Below are positions 7,809 to 16,093 of a DNA stretch of 64,000 nt, piece after piece (position 1 is the stretch's first letter; each line of letters begins with the position of its first letter). Source of the DNA: Natrarchaeobius chitinivorans (GTDB lineage Archaea; Halobacteriota; Halobacteria; Halobacteriales; Natrialbaceae); the NCBI RefSeq assembly GCF_003841505.1, contig NZ_REGA01000004.1:1-64000 (forward strand), read 5' to 3'. A model generated the notes under the pieces. It did no database searches. It was not told where the DNA came from and saw nothing but the letters and a program-made list of their open reading frames with translations. Position numbers and translations under genes: made by a program.

Positions 7809-7876
7809 GTCTGTTTTCTGTGGTTCAGCCGATCGGTTCGAGGAGAGTATTTATCTCAGTTTCCGTACTTGTACTA

Positions 7877-8005
7877 GGGGTCATTTCGAAATCGGAGAGA
7901 GCGAGTTTTGTCAAATTCTGTCTATACATACCTCTTACTATTGTGGTAGGTATGTATGGTGAGGTGGTTGACAAGAATAGCGCTGTCGAAATCTCAAATG
8001 ACCCC
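7877..8005. repeat. 129-bp nested imperfect palindrome
   Basis: Three pairs of inverted sequences share one centre near 7941: GGGGTCATTT (7877-7886) with AAATGACCCC (7996-8005), TTGTCAA (7908-7914) with TTGACAA (7968-7974), and ATACATACCT (7924-7933) with AGGTATGTAT (7948-7957). A TCGAAATC string also occurs near each outer arm. The element fills the gap between the convergent recombinase and repressor-like genes. It could be a recombination (res-like) site, a miniature inverted-repeat element or a two-way terminator. Confidence 0.75.
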
Positions 8006-8036
8006 TTATACTTATCGCGCGCGAAACAGAATCCAG

Positions 8037-8681
8037 TCACTCGTTTCCGAGCACTTCTTGTGCGGACTCCCCGTCCCGTTTCGGGATCCCGAGCCATTCG
8101 CGGTTGATGTCGAGCGCAGACCCGGTCCCGCTTGTCTCCTCTAAGACCCTGTGACCGAGCTCAGTGATCCGGTACTCTTCCCCGTCTTCGGATATCTCCC
8201 GATCCACGAGCCCGAAGAACAGTAGTTCATACAGGACCCCTCTCACAGCGAACAAGTTCCGCCCTTCTGGGTCTGCGATTTCGCGTGGAGTTGATCGACC
8301 AGTCCGATCGAGTGTGTCGAGCATCTCGTAGCCCTCGTTGCTGCTGATAATGATCTCGTCCGGGGTGATCTCGTCATCCGTCTCTTGAGACAGCGTGCCT
8401 GCGTACTCAACAGCGGTGTCCACGAGTTGTTCGAATAATTCTGCCTGTGCGTGTTCGTAGATGCTGCGTTTGCTGAGTACGAATTCGCCAAGGTCAGTCG
8501 TGGTGCTCATCCCGGAGCGTTCGGCGGGGCCGACTTGCTCGGCTAGGTCGTATTCCCGGAGTTTCGACAGTTCGCTGGCCATGTAGCTTTTTGATTTATC
8601 GAGGTGTGCGGAGAGATTTGCGGGGGTTTGTCTTTGGGTGCAGAGTTCGAGGATGTCGAAGTCGATGTCTGAGAGTTGCAT
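8037..8681 (-). CDS. Winged-helix DNA-binding protein, candidate element repressor
   Basis: A 214-residue protein from the ATG at 8679-8681. The N-terminus FDILELCTQRQTPANLSAHLD and KSYMASELSKLREYDLAEQV form a winged helix-turn-helix as in PhiH1-repressor-like haloarchaeal regulators; a second winged-helix-like segment lies at about residues 125-180 (GRSTPREIADPEG, then VLYELLFFGLVDREI). A TATA-like AATATATAC box is at about 8705-8717. It is transcribed away from the replication operon across a shared 156-bp control region, the arrangement expected of a repressor of replication or lysogeny functions. Target and signal are not known. Confidence 0.7.
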   Translation of the reverse strand: MQLSDIDFDILELCTQRQTPANLSAHLDKSKSYMASELSKLREYDLAEQVGPAERSGMSTTTDLGEFVLSKRSIYEHAQAELFEQLVDTAVEYAGTLSQETDDEITPDEIIISSNEGYEMLDTLDRTGRSTPREIADPEGRNLFAVRGVLYELLFFGLVDREISEDGEEYRITELGHRVLEETSGTGSALDINREWLGIPKRDGESAQEVLGNE

Positions 8682-8837
8682 GATTGTGTGTTAGCGCATC
8701 GCCGTATATATTTTCACCTGTTCTTTGCCTTGTTCTCTACTCTCTCTAATTAACATATCTCGTCAGATCGGTTCCGTGGAATACGGTTTTGTGAAATAAG
8801 GTATAGAATTATCTTTATATACTACCGGTCCATAGGC
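8682..8837. promoter_or_regulatory. Divergent control region between repressor candidate and replication operon
   Basis: The region carries a minus-strand TATA-like box at 8705-8717 and a plus-strand TATA box TTTATATAC at about 8813-8821 that fits a start near 8838-8853. Between them lie AT-rich sequence and a CCGT-5nt-ACGG inverted repeat (about 8774-8786), a possible operator. Confidence 0.6.
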
Positions 8838-9059
8838 ATGTGTGTCCCCCCGATGGATTCGGACTCACGGATCACTCACGCAGTGATCCAGCAGAGAAAC
8901 GACGCCGGTCGCGGTACGAGCGCGGCCGACGCCACGAACGAGTCCCATCAGGGCCGTGAGGTGACGACACCTATGGAACCCACGCGAAACTACAACCCGC
9001 GAATCTATAAAACTGCTGCACAGCACCGCAAAACACAAGCAGGAGGTGTCTCGGCATGA
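8838..9059 (+). CDS. Small unknown protein, first gene of the replication operon
   Basis: A 73-residue polar protein; an ATG at 8853 (MDSDSRITHAVIQQRNDAGR) is an alternative start. The TATA box at about 8813-8821 precedes either. It is rich in Gln, Thr, Asn and Arg, without a hydrophobic core pattern, and may be partly disordered. Its TGA overlaps the next ATG (ATGA at 9056-9059), the first of four such 4-nt overlaps in a row, which argues that it is really translated. No family recognised. Confidence 0.55.
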   Translation: MCVPPMDSDSRITHAVIQQRNDAGRGTSAADATNESHQGREVTTPMEPTRNYNPRIYKTAAQHRKTQAGGVSA

Positions 9060-10201
9060 GCGCCGACGACACTCCCAACGACCCGGGAGGGATAGATGAA
9101 GACGGAATCGAACTGAAGGACGACGCCGATAGTGACGGTGAGACAGACCCCACAATCGAATTGAGTCAGGTCTTCAGCGAATACGAAGGCGAGATCCGCG
9201 ACGCCGAGCACGGCGGGCAAGCGATGCAACTCGCCCTGAACGCCGCCGCCGACATGGCCGAAGTCGTAGCTGGACTCTCCGACGCCGAGACAGATCAAGT
9301 GCAGCCGATGGCGGACGCGTTCCTGACGGATCTGGCGGACGAGCACGACTCAGTCCGCGTCGGGCAAGTCCGCACCGAATTTTCCAACGTAATCGAGAAG
9401 GAAGAACGCCGGCAGACACTCGATGCCGGCGATCCGGACGTATTCCCCGCGTTGATCGAATACCGGCTAGAAGAAGTTGTGAAGACCGTTACGACGGATC
9501 AAAGCAGCGACGAAGAAGCCACGTACACGTTGAAATTCGATGACGGGTTGGAGCTGACGGTCGCCCGCGGAGTCCTGTTCGATCAGCAGAAACTGTGGGA
9601 GCGATACACCACAGCGACAGGTAAATACCCGGAGATGGCCGATCCGGGGCAAGCATGGCCAGAATGGGTAGGTCAGCTCATCGAGCCGCTGGAAATAGAG
9701 AATCCGGAAACCGGCCAGCGAACCGCTGCCGTGAACGCGCTCTGGAACACGGTCAAGACCGCCACAGCGTACGCCGACGCCGGTGATGCGGTTGACTTCG
9801 GCGGTGTGTGGGTCGATGATGAGCCGCCGGAATACGATGAAATCTGGGTGATGCGGGAAGATGTGGCGGCGATCACGAATCGGCACGAAATAGAGGACCG
9901 GCCGCTGCAACTCGAAATCGCCGCGCGCGGCGGAGATTCGGACGGGCTGCCGGGTGATCAAGTGTCCCGGCAGCACACAGTCAACGGGCAAATGCAGACC
10001 GTGTGGCGGCTGGACGCCGAGTTCTGGCCGGAGCCCGACGAGTACATCGAGGAGCCTGAGGATGCGATTGATCGCGTCGAGCGGGATCTAGATGCCGCGG
10101 ATCACGATGACGAGGATGACGATGACCCGATCGGTCGGATGGGCGAGTACGGCGGCGATCCCGACGAAGACGACGGTGAGAACGGAGGTGACGGACAGTG
10201 A
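9056..10201 (+). CDS. Unknown acidic protein of the replication operon
   Basis: A 381-residue, very acidic protein. The first 35 and last 45 residues are Asp/Glu-rich and probably disordered (for example DHDDEDDDDPIGRM near the end). The central part has a helical segment (residues about 45-120) and an alpha/beta part with YTLKFDDGLELTVARGVLFD and a WERY motif that recalls proteins I have seen beside haloarchaeal plasmid replication genes, without a defined fold. Its stop overlaps the helicase start by 4 nt. A role as helicase or primase partner is inferred from this operon only. Confidence 0.6.
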   Translation: MSADDTPNDPGGIDEDGIELKDDADSDGETDPTIELSQVFSEYEGEIRDAEHGGQAMQLALNAAADMAEVVAGLSDAETDQVQPMADAFLTDLADEHDSVRVGQVRTEFSNVIEKEERRQTLDAGDPDVFPALIEYRLEEVVKTVTTDQSSDEEATYTLKFDDGLELTVARGVLFDQQKLWERYTTATGKYPEMADPGQAWPEWVGQLIEPLEIENPETGQRTAAVNALWNTVKTATAYADAGDAVDFGGVWVDDEPPEYDEIWVMREDVAAITNRHEIEDRPLQLEIAARGGDSDGLPGDQVSRQHTVNGQMQTVWRLDAEFWPEPDEYIEEPEDAIDRVERDLDAADHDDEDDDDPIGRMGEYGGDPDEDDGENGGDGQ

Positions 10202-12162
10202 CGGACCGGTACGACGCCCCGAACGTCGAGCACATGGACCTGCCGGAGTGGCTGCAAGCAGCCGTCCCCGAAGAGCTGGAAGATGCGAAGATCGCCGGTG
10301 GCGGCACACACCCGCCGACCGAATCCGTCCGACTGAACGGGCCGCCGGGAACCGGGAAAACCACGCAGCAAGCCCTCCGCCTCGCCTATCTCATCGAAGA
10401 GGAAGATCTCGATCCGGAAGAGGACATTACGCTCGTCACATACCGCCGAGCGCTCGCTAATGAAGTCGAGACCCGACTGAAGAAATGGGGAGTGCTGAGC
10501 GAAGATGTGGATCTGAAGTACTGGACGACGATTCACGCCGCCTGCAACCGCGCTAACAACGTGCTCGACGGTGATTTCAAGAACGACGGCGGACGTCTCG
10601 GCCCGGCAGTAACCGGCCGCGAAAAGTACGTGTTCTGCGCGAAGGAACTGGGAATTCAGTACAAAGCCGGGCTGCCGTGGGAAGATGCCCGCGGAGAACT
10701 GCTGCTGGACACGTTCAGTTGGCTGCGAAACAATCTCTTGGATCCTGCGGACCGGTCAGACGTACGGAAAGCCCCGCAGTACGACAATTTGAAGGACAAA
10801 TGGCCCGGGGTCAGTGTGCCGACACTCTGGGGCGAATACCAGGATTGGAAGGATGATCACGGGTTCTTAGACTTCCACGAGCTGCTCGAAGCCGGGGTCG
10901 TCGGGGAACTACCCCCAACGGACGTCGTCGTGATTGACGAGTATCACGACGTCACGCCGCTCATGGCTAAGGTCTCCGAGCGGTGGATCGAAGCGGCAGA
11001 CACGGTGATCGTAGCCGGTGATCCGTTACAGGTAGTCAACAGTTACGCGGGCGCGGATCCGCGGTTCTTCACACAGCGACTCGACCACCTGCCCGAGGTA
11101 CTACTCGGCAAATCTTGGCGAGTGCCTGAAGAGCACTGGCACGCCGCGTCACGGATGCTGAGCACCGAATTCCCCGCACCACCGGTCGAGCGTGACGGGC
11201 ACGGGAAGATCATCCCGTACAATTCCCCGATATTCGCGCACGACTCGCACACCGGAGAGTGGACGCAGCTGCCGGGCGAATCGATCCCCGGGAGCCCCGC
11301 GGCCATCTGGGTCGAACACATCGACGGAGAAGCCGACCGGTCGATGCTGATCCTGGTCCGGACGCAGCAGCAAGCAATCGGTGTCAGCCGGGCGCTCGAC
11401 AAGGCTGGCATCATCCACGATGCGCAGGATGATGTCGGCGGCTGGGACGATCGCCGCGTCTCACTGTACGATGCGATGCGGAAGCTCGACCGTGTGCCGC
11501 GCGACTACGCGCACGACACCCACCACGGGATCGAGCGGTACGGCAGCAACGGCGACGGGACACAGAAGGATCCGGGGCGGATCCGACTCATTCCAGAGGA
11601 AGCAGCAACGTTGTTGGAACACACTCCAGTGCGAACGCTGGAAATCGACAGTGACCGGCGGGACAGGCTCGTCTCCCGGATCCGAGACGACGAGACACCG
11701 ATGCGCGTTGAAGATCTGAACGATGAGTACGTATCCCCGACGTTCTGGGAGCGCTTCACCGGCGCTTCGGCGTCGGTGTCGAACCTGATCAAGGCCGGTG
11801 AACTGGAGGATCACGACTTGGAGGCGCTGCGTCGAGCGCTCTCGCGGAACGACGGGTTGTGCAGTGGACTCAGTAAGACGCGGGTGCTCACAATCCACGC
11901 GTCGAAGGGGTCAGAGGCGACCGATGTAGTGCTGTACGACGGCATCACATCCCGGATCTCACGGGAAATGGAGCGCTCGCAGCGAACGAAAGAGAATGAA
12001 GCCCGCACCTGGTACGTGGCGCTCACCCGTGCGAGCGAGCGGCTTCACCTGATGTTCGGCGGGTTCGACTGGATGCAACCCCATCTCCCGCAGAATCTCC
12101 CGCAAATCGCCGCATCCCGCTCAGGGCACGCAGTCGCCACAGACGGAGGGGAGACCCGATGA
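10198..12162 (+). CDS. SF1 (UvrD/Rep-like) DNA helicase
   Basis: A 654-residue helicase. The motifs are visible in order: Walker A GPPGTGKTTQ at about residues 49-58, motif Ia VTYRRALANEV, motif II VVVIDEYHDVTPLM (Asp-Glu pair), motif III VIVAGDPLQVVNSYAGAD, motif IV around GKSWRVPEEHW, motif V VLTIHASKGSEATDVVLYDG and motif VI WYVALTRASERLHLMFGG. This is the UvrD/Rep/PcrA pattern; such enzymes unwind DNA 3' to 5'. The family is usually 650-750 residues, so it seems complete. It overlaps both flanking genes by 4 nt and lies directly before the primase-polymerase, so it is most likely the replicative helicase of the element. Confidence 0.85.
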   Translation: MTDRYDAPNVEHMDLPEWLQAAVPEELEDAKIAGGGTHPPTESVRLNGPPGTGKTTQQALRLAYLIEEEDLDPEEDITLVTYRRALANEVETRLKKWGVLSEDVDLKYWTTIHAACNRANNVLDGDFKNDGGRLGPAVTGREKYVFCAKELGIQYKAGLPWEDARGELLLDTFSWLRNNLLDPADRSDVRKAPQYDNLKDKWPGVSVPTLWGEYQDWKDDHGFLDFHELLEAGVVGELPPTDVVVIDEYHDVTPLMAKVSERWIEAADTVIVAGDPLQVVNSYAGADPRFFTQRLDHLPEVLLGKSWRVPEEHWHAASRMLSTEFPAPPVERDGHGKIIPYNSPIFAHDSHTGEWTQLPGESIPGSPAAIWVEHIDGEADRSMLILVRTQQQAIGVSRALDKAGIIHDAQDDVGGWDDRRVSLYDAMRKLDRVPRDYAHDTHHGIERYGSNGDGTQKDPGRIRLIPEEAATLLEHTPVRTLEIDSDRRDRLVSRIRDDETPMRVEDLNDEYVSPTFWERFTGASASVSNLIKAGELEDHDLEALRRALSRNDGLCSGLSKTRVLTIHASKGSEATDVVLYDGITSRISREMERSQRTKENEARTWYVALTRASERLHLMFGGFDWMQPHLPQNLPQIAASRSGHAVATDGGETR

Positions 12163-13475
12163 CCACACACAGTCTCCCAGACCGGTTCCCCGACGACGAC
12201 ACCGGGATCGAGTCACCGGTAGAAGTGCTGGAAATCACCGACGAGCACGTCGTGCTCGACCTACCGGACGACGTTCGAGACGCGGACAGGGTGATCCCGC
12301 AGGACCTGATCGAGTTCGGGAACGAAGCCCGGAGTTGGTTCCTCTGGGACATGGAGACTAAACAGCCGCGAGCGCCGATGACGAAGAACGGGTACGCCGG
12401 AACGTGTGCCTGGGGGCGAGACGCCGTGTCGATGGATGCCCGCGCCGGTGCGCGGTACGGCGATGTGGCGCACTGTATCGACGGGCACGTTGATGATGAC
12501 TGGTGGTGGGATGATGACGAAGACCCGACGGAACTGTGGCCGATGTGCATCGTTCCACACGCCGACTTCTCCCCCGAACCGGGACTCGTGTTCGTTGATC
12601 TGGATGACGTGATCGAACCGCAAGGCGACGGAACAGGGCGGATGACGCGTGAAGCCTGGGATATCATCCAGTCGCTGGACGGGTATGCCGAGGTGAGTTC
12701 ATCGAAGACAGGAGCGCATGTGTTCGTCCGCGGGCAGGTTCCCAGCAAGGTGGATGGGAAGACGGTGCTGAAAGAGCTCGATACCGGGCACGTCGAAGTG
12801 TACGGGTACCCGGCGAACGGGTGCGTAATGGGGACAACCTGGCTGCATATTAACGAGACACCGGTCGCGGTCCCGCACAATCAAGACGAGGTTGGTGCAG
12901 TGATTGATGATTTGCTGGATGAGGAGGAGATGCTCACTGATGAAGAGCAGGCGGAACAGCTGTTTGACCGGCGCAAGTCCCGGGTTCGGAGCGGTGAGAA
13001 CGGGTCTTCGCGGTCGGCGTACTACGACCTTGACCCGGAACCGATTGCACACCAACCACCGTTCAGCACTCACGAGAGCAACGGTCGTGGCCCGCACCCT
13101 GTCCATGGAGGAACATCGACGCCAGATGAAGACTCCACGAACTTCACCGTAGACCGGCACGATGGCTGGAAGTGCTGGGCGCACGACGACGGGGGCGGAG
13201 CGTTGCAGTTGATCGCTGTGATGGAAGGTATCAGGGACTGCGGTGATGCCGCGGACGTGCTCGATGACCCGGTGGATGCGCTCAAAGTGTGTCTCGCGGC
13301 GCGCGACAAGTACGCCGATCTGGACGATGAGCGACCGCCGACGATCGCTCTCAAGGGTGTCTGCGAGGTGCAAGACTTGGACTACAACGAGTCCGGCCAG
13401 TTGGAGTACTCGACGTACAAACTCGCCAGAGACCTGTACGGAAAGATGCAGTGGACGGGAGGTGATCAGGCGTGA
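12159..13475 (+). CDS. Primase-polymerase (NrS-1-like archaeo-eukaryotic primase)
   Basis: A 438-residue protein. The N-terminal half has the signature of NrS-1-type primase-polymerases: GLVFVDLDDVIEP (metal-binding Asp-x-Asp) at about residues 145-157, DGYAEVSSSKTGAHVFVRGQ at about 170-190, and VEVYGYPANG. Near residues 325-355, FTVDRHDGWKCWAHDDGGGA and the following LIAVMEGIRDC look like a CHC2-type primase zinc motif in which one Cys is replaced by His. It would make primers or copy DNA for the element, with the helicase encoded separately upstream rather than fused. It overlaps its neighbours by 4 nt on each side. Confidence 0.75.
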   Translation: MTTHSLPDRFPDDDTGIESPVEVLEITDEHVVLDLPDDVRDADRVIPQDLIEFGNEARSWFLWDMETKQPRAPMTKNGYAGTCAWGRDAVSMDARAGARYGDVAHCIDGHVDDDWWWDDDEDPTELWPMCIVPHADFSPEPGLVFVDLDDVIEPQGDGTGRMTREAWDIIQSLDGYAEVSSSKTGAHVFVRGQVPSKVDGKTVLKELDTGHVEVYGYPANGCVMGTTWLHINETPVAVPHNQDEVGAVIDDLLDEEEMLTDEEQAEQLFDRRKSRVRSGENGSSRSAYYDLDPEPIAHQPPFSTHESNGRGPHPVHGGTSTPDEDSTNFTVDRHDGWKCWAHDDGGGALQLIAVMEGIRDCGDAADVLDDPVDALKVCLAARDKYADLDDERPPTIALKGVCEVQDLDYNESGQLEYSTYKLARDLYGKMQWTGGDQA

Positions 13476-13879
13476 GCGCGGATAATCGAGTTGGCGGGTT
13501 AGACTATACAGACGCTAAGTGGATGTCGGTGAACGCTGCGTCACTGGCCGGGTCAGTGCCGGACCCGGAGTGCCGGTGGTCGTGGTCCGATGTTGACTTG
13601 GACCGGTCGATGCTGTGCAAGCTGCGGGAACGCGGATTCATAGTGAAGGTTGAAGAGCAGGAGTGGCGGGCCACCGGCGAACTGATTCGGGAGATCTGCA
13701 ACTACGGTGGTATCTCGGAGGGCGAAGTAGCTGAGCATGTATGCGGTTCCTGCCCCGGGTGCATCCAGCAGAGGATTGAGGCTCGCCGCGAACGCCGCGA
13801 GCGTCGGGAACGGGAAGACGGGTCGCGGGTCGGTCCGGGAGAGAGTGAGCAGGCGGAGTTACCGGGTGTGGAGGATTGA
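13472..13879 (+). CDS. Small winged-helix-like protein with a Cys pair
   Basis: A 135-residue protein from the GTG at 13472, which overlaps the primase stop (GTGA). Residues about 45-80 (SMLCKLRERGFIVKVEEQEW and RATGELIREI) have the helix-wing layout of a small winged helix; CGSCPGC at about 91-97 may bind a metal. The tail is a run of Arg/Glu repeats (RRERRERRERE), probably a charged helix. Last gene of the five-gene replication operon; exact role unknown. Confidence 0.55.
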   Translation: MSADNRVGGLDYTDAKWMSVNAASLAGSVPDPECRWSWSDVDLDRSMLCKLRERGFIVKVEEQEWRATGELIREICNYGGISEGEVAEHVCGSCPGCIQQRIEARRERRERREREDGSRVGPGESEQAELPGVED

Positions 13880-13940
13880 GGCTCACCGGGAACGTCGATA
13901 TCCCGAACACTCTTTAAATCCGAACAGAAACCCTCAACCG

Positions 13941-14090
13941 CGCACGCAAAGTGCGCCAGCGCAGGGGAGCGCAGCTTGCAGGCCCGCTCTCCCCTGTGCT
14001 GCCGGCTCCCGTATGGGAGCGATCGATGATTGTGAGTCGAGCGATATAGATGTGCTGTTGAGCGCTCCCGGCCGGACCCCCCAAGGGTCT
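13941..14090 (+). ncRNA. Multi-hairpin intergenic region: candidate structured RNA or replication origin
   Basis: Four hairpins follow one another without an open frame: CGCAC-5-GTGCG (13941-13955); CAGCGCAGGGGAGCGC (13957-13972) with GCTCTCCCCTGTGCTG (13986-14001), 14 of 16 paired; GCTCCC-GTAT-GGGAGC (14005-14020); and GACCC-5-GGGTC (14075-14089). A TATA-like TTTAAA at about 13914-13919 lies about 25 nt before the first hairpin. It follows the replication operon and precedes a HalOD1 gene. Whether it is transcribed, or is an origin or leader, cannot be told from sequence. Confidence 0.4.
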
Positions 14091-14094
14091 AACA

Positions 14095-14445
14095 ATGAGT
14101 ATCTCAACAACAATAATTCAACGCATCGCAGAGAAGGAAGGCACAGATGTTGAAGAACTACCCCCGCTGGCGGAGACGATCGATCCTGATGCCCTCGATG
14201 CAGTCGCAGACACGGCCGAAGTCATCGAATTCGCATATTTCGATTACTGGATTGAAATCCACGGGAGTACAATGGATATCCACGACATGGACGATCCCAC
14301 GGACAAGCCGTTAACCGGTTTAGCTCGGGTTGCGCGCGATACCCCCGAGGAACCCGAGAAACAAATCGGTGAGGGCCGCACTGACGAGGAACTTGATGCA
14401 GAACTCGAAGAGTTGGAAGACGATATGGGGGATTTCCACTCCTGA
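14095..14445 (+). CDS. HalOD1-domain protein carried by the integrated element
   Basis: A 116-residue protein. Residues 1-65 show the HalOD1 pattern (IIQRIAEKEGTDVEELPPL, IDPDALDAVADTA, then the strands VIEFAYFDYWIEIHG), close to the stand-alone HalOD1 proteins at 1871 and 20676. The tail from about residue 75 is acidic and probably disordered. The ATG at 14095 follows the multi-hairpin region by a few bases. It lies between the replication operon and the integrase and may be a regulator or an accessory gene; the biochemical role of the domain is not known. Confidence 0.7.
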   Translation: MSISTTIIQRIAEKEGTDVEELPPLAETIDPDALDAVADTAEVIEFAYFDYWIEIHGSTMDIHDMDDPTDKPLTGLARVARDTPEEPEKQIGEGRTDEELDAELEELEDDMGDFHS

Positions 14446-14475
14446 AAACACGCGAAACCGTTACCCTGAGTGAAC

Positions 14476-15429
14476 TTACAGGTCGAACGCGTCGCGCCGC
14501 AACTCTCTCTTATCCGACTCACTGCGGATGTCGTAATGTTTGTCCATCGTATCAGTCGATACATCGAACCGCTGAGCCAGTAAATCCGGGCTTTGCCCGT
14601 CATCGAGCCACGCCGAGATCGAGGATCGACGGATATCGTGCGGGGACACTGACCGATCGCACATCGAGGATCGGTCCGAGCAGTCACAACTGCCGGTGAG
14701 CCCGCCGCAGTCAGTCAAACTGTAGACGGTCCGTCGAACTGAAGTCCGCGAGTACCGCCCGCTGTCTGACGTTATGAGCGGTTCACGCCCGTACTCACAG
14801 ACGGTATCGATGCGCCGATCCGCGAGATAGTCATCGATGACCTGGGCGACCCAGCCGTGCAGATTTACTTCCCTCTCTGACCCCGCGCCGTTCTTGAGGG
14901 GGGTTCCGGTCTCCGGGCGATCGACGAGGTCGATAAACCGGTCCCGGGGGTGTACGTCCCGGCGGGCATCGAGCGCTCGGAGTGCTCCGATCCGAAGCCC
15001 CGCGGTCCACAACAGGCTAAGGATCACGTGTTCGCGCGACGCGTACTGGTATGTGTCGAGTTGGTCGAGGAGACCGGCGACGCGGTCCGGGTCGATCGAC
15101 CGGTCCCGAGCGCTTCCGTCCCTCTTCGGCAACACGATCGACTCTGGTAACTCTTCACCGACCCACCCCATTCGATGTGCAAACCTCAGAAACAGGCGGA
15201 GGACTGACAGTTGGTTGTACATCGTATTCGAGTTGAGATCGTTCGACCGGTAGCGTCGGAACCGCATAACGTCGATCGGATCGAGTGACGCGACGCCGTC
15301 GAGTTCCTCGCCCCGAGTCCACCCGTGGAACTGTTTGAGTTGGTAGCGATGGTTCTGTACTGACGAGTCACTGAGTTCGCTCTCACGTGTTGTGAGGTAG
15401 CTCTCAATAGCTTCTGGCACTGATGGCAT
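14476..15429 (-). CDS. Tyrosine recombinase / integrase
   Basis: A 317-residue integrase. Residues about 1-100 form a SAM-like core-binding domain (SVPEAIESYLTTRESELSDS). The catalytic domain follows: Arg in LLWTAGLRIGALRALD, the His-x-x-Arg box in SPHDIRRSSISAWLDDG, and the nucleophile Tyr in MDKHYDIRSESDKRE. All expected catalytic residues are present, so it should be active. It lies at the right end of the element and reads inwards, the usual position for XerC/D-like integrases that insert mobile elements at tRNA genes. A strong hairpin and a tRNA-3'-end-like string lie just outside it. Confidence 0.9.
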   Translation of the reverse strand: MPSVPEAIESYLTTRESELSDSSVQNHRYQLKQFHGWTRGEELDGVASLDPIDVMRFRRYRSNDLNSNTMYNQLSVLRLFLRFAHRMGWVGEELPESIVLPKRDGSARDRSIDPDRVAGLLDQLDTYQYASREHVILSLLWTAGLRIGALRALDARRDVHPRDRFIDLVDRPETGTPLKNGAGSEREVNLHGWVAQVIDDYLADRRIDTVCEYGREPLITSDSGRYSRTSVRRTVYSLTDCGGLTGSCDCSDRSSMCDRSVSPHDIRRSSISAWLDDGQSPDLLAQRFDVSTDTMDKHYDIRSESDKRELRRDAFDL

Positions 15430-15550
15430 GGTTGTGTCTGCCCGCGGCGAGGGGAGCGGTCACGACCGCCCTGCGGGTTTAGCCCGAGTCCGCTACCGTA
15501 TACCTCCTTGATGGAAGTCGGCAGTGAGTCGAGCGAAGCGAGACGAACGT

Positions 15551-15587
15551 TAAAAAGACTGACACGCGGCTTGTGTCAGTCTTTTTA
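15551..15587. terminator. Perfect 15-bp hairpin with T-rich arm
   Basis: TAAAAAGACTGACAC (15551-15565) and its exact inverse GTGTCAGTCTTTTTA (15573-15587) flank a 7-nt loop GCGGCTT. The run of T at the end of the plus-strand arm, and the matching T run on the other strand, would suit a two-way terminator. Its place beside the integrase and the tRNA-like string also allows a role at the attachment site. Confidence 0.75.
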
Positions 15588-15615
15588 GCAGTTCAAATCT
15601 GCCCCAACCCACTAC
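15588..15615 (+). other. tRNA-3'-end-like sequence, candidate attachment site remnant
   Basis: GCAG-TTCAAAT-CTGC (15589-15602, the central TTCAAAT being a canonical T-loop) followed by CCCAACCCA reads as a T-arm plus acceptor strand. No matching 5' tRNA half lies upstream; the hairpin at 15551-15587 is there instead. This is what is left when a mobile element integrates at a tRNA 3' end, but I found no second copy at the left side. CCAACCCACTAC recurs at about 26813-26824. Confidence 0.4.
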
Positions 15616-16093
15616 TTTGCACACGGTCTTGAAGGTCCACGGTTCTCACTCTGAGCCTACTGAATCGGTGTTTTTCGAACCCAGTTAGTGAAGACCGATT
15701 TTGAATTCGGTAACGAACATAGCGAATCTGTCCCGCACCCCAGACCCGTCTGTGAATTACAGTAGTCGTTTTCCGTCATCGCACTTCGACTCGAGAATCA
15801 ACGGGCAGCACTGGTGGTGGGCCGCTTGGTACGGATTACTGTACTGATGTACCGCCACACCCGCTGGCCGGGTCGCGAGTGCGCCGGCGATGACGTACAG
15901 TAACCGTTTGAGTGCGAGCGGGAAGAATCGTTTCAGCGATTGCTATCGACGCTCTCGAGAATCGGACCATCGAGGCCCTCTACGACCTCGAGCCACTGAT
16001 TCTGGGACATCGTATCACGGGTGATTCCGCACGAAGGTATTTTTTCCTCCGCGATGGGGACCTTGGACAAACGGAGATGCGGGTGGGGGGTGA
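15616..16093. other. Intergenic stretch beyond the integrase
   Basis: No credible gene is seen in these roughly 480 bases. It holds one copy of the palindromic intergenic repeat (15831-15907) and otherwise ordinary non-coding sequence up to the 3' end of the kinase gene at 16094. Confidence 0.5.
15831..15907. repeat. Palindromic intergenic repeat, family A, copy 1
   Basis: Starts ACGGATTACTGTAC and ends with the inverse GTACAGTAACCGT (15895-15907), with a GC-rich middle containing GTACCG and GGGTCGCGAG. Three further copies with the same ends lie at 19840-19925, 54418-54500 and 63795-63880. This copy is about 190 bases beyond the 3' end of the kinase gene. Confidence 0.8.

Noticed and set aside
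3382-15430. Integrated element as a tailed or pleomorphic provirus
   Set aside because: No terminase, portal, capsid, spike or other virion gene is recognisable, so I call it an integrated replicon instead.
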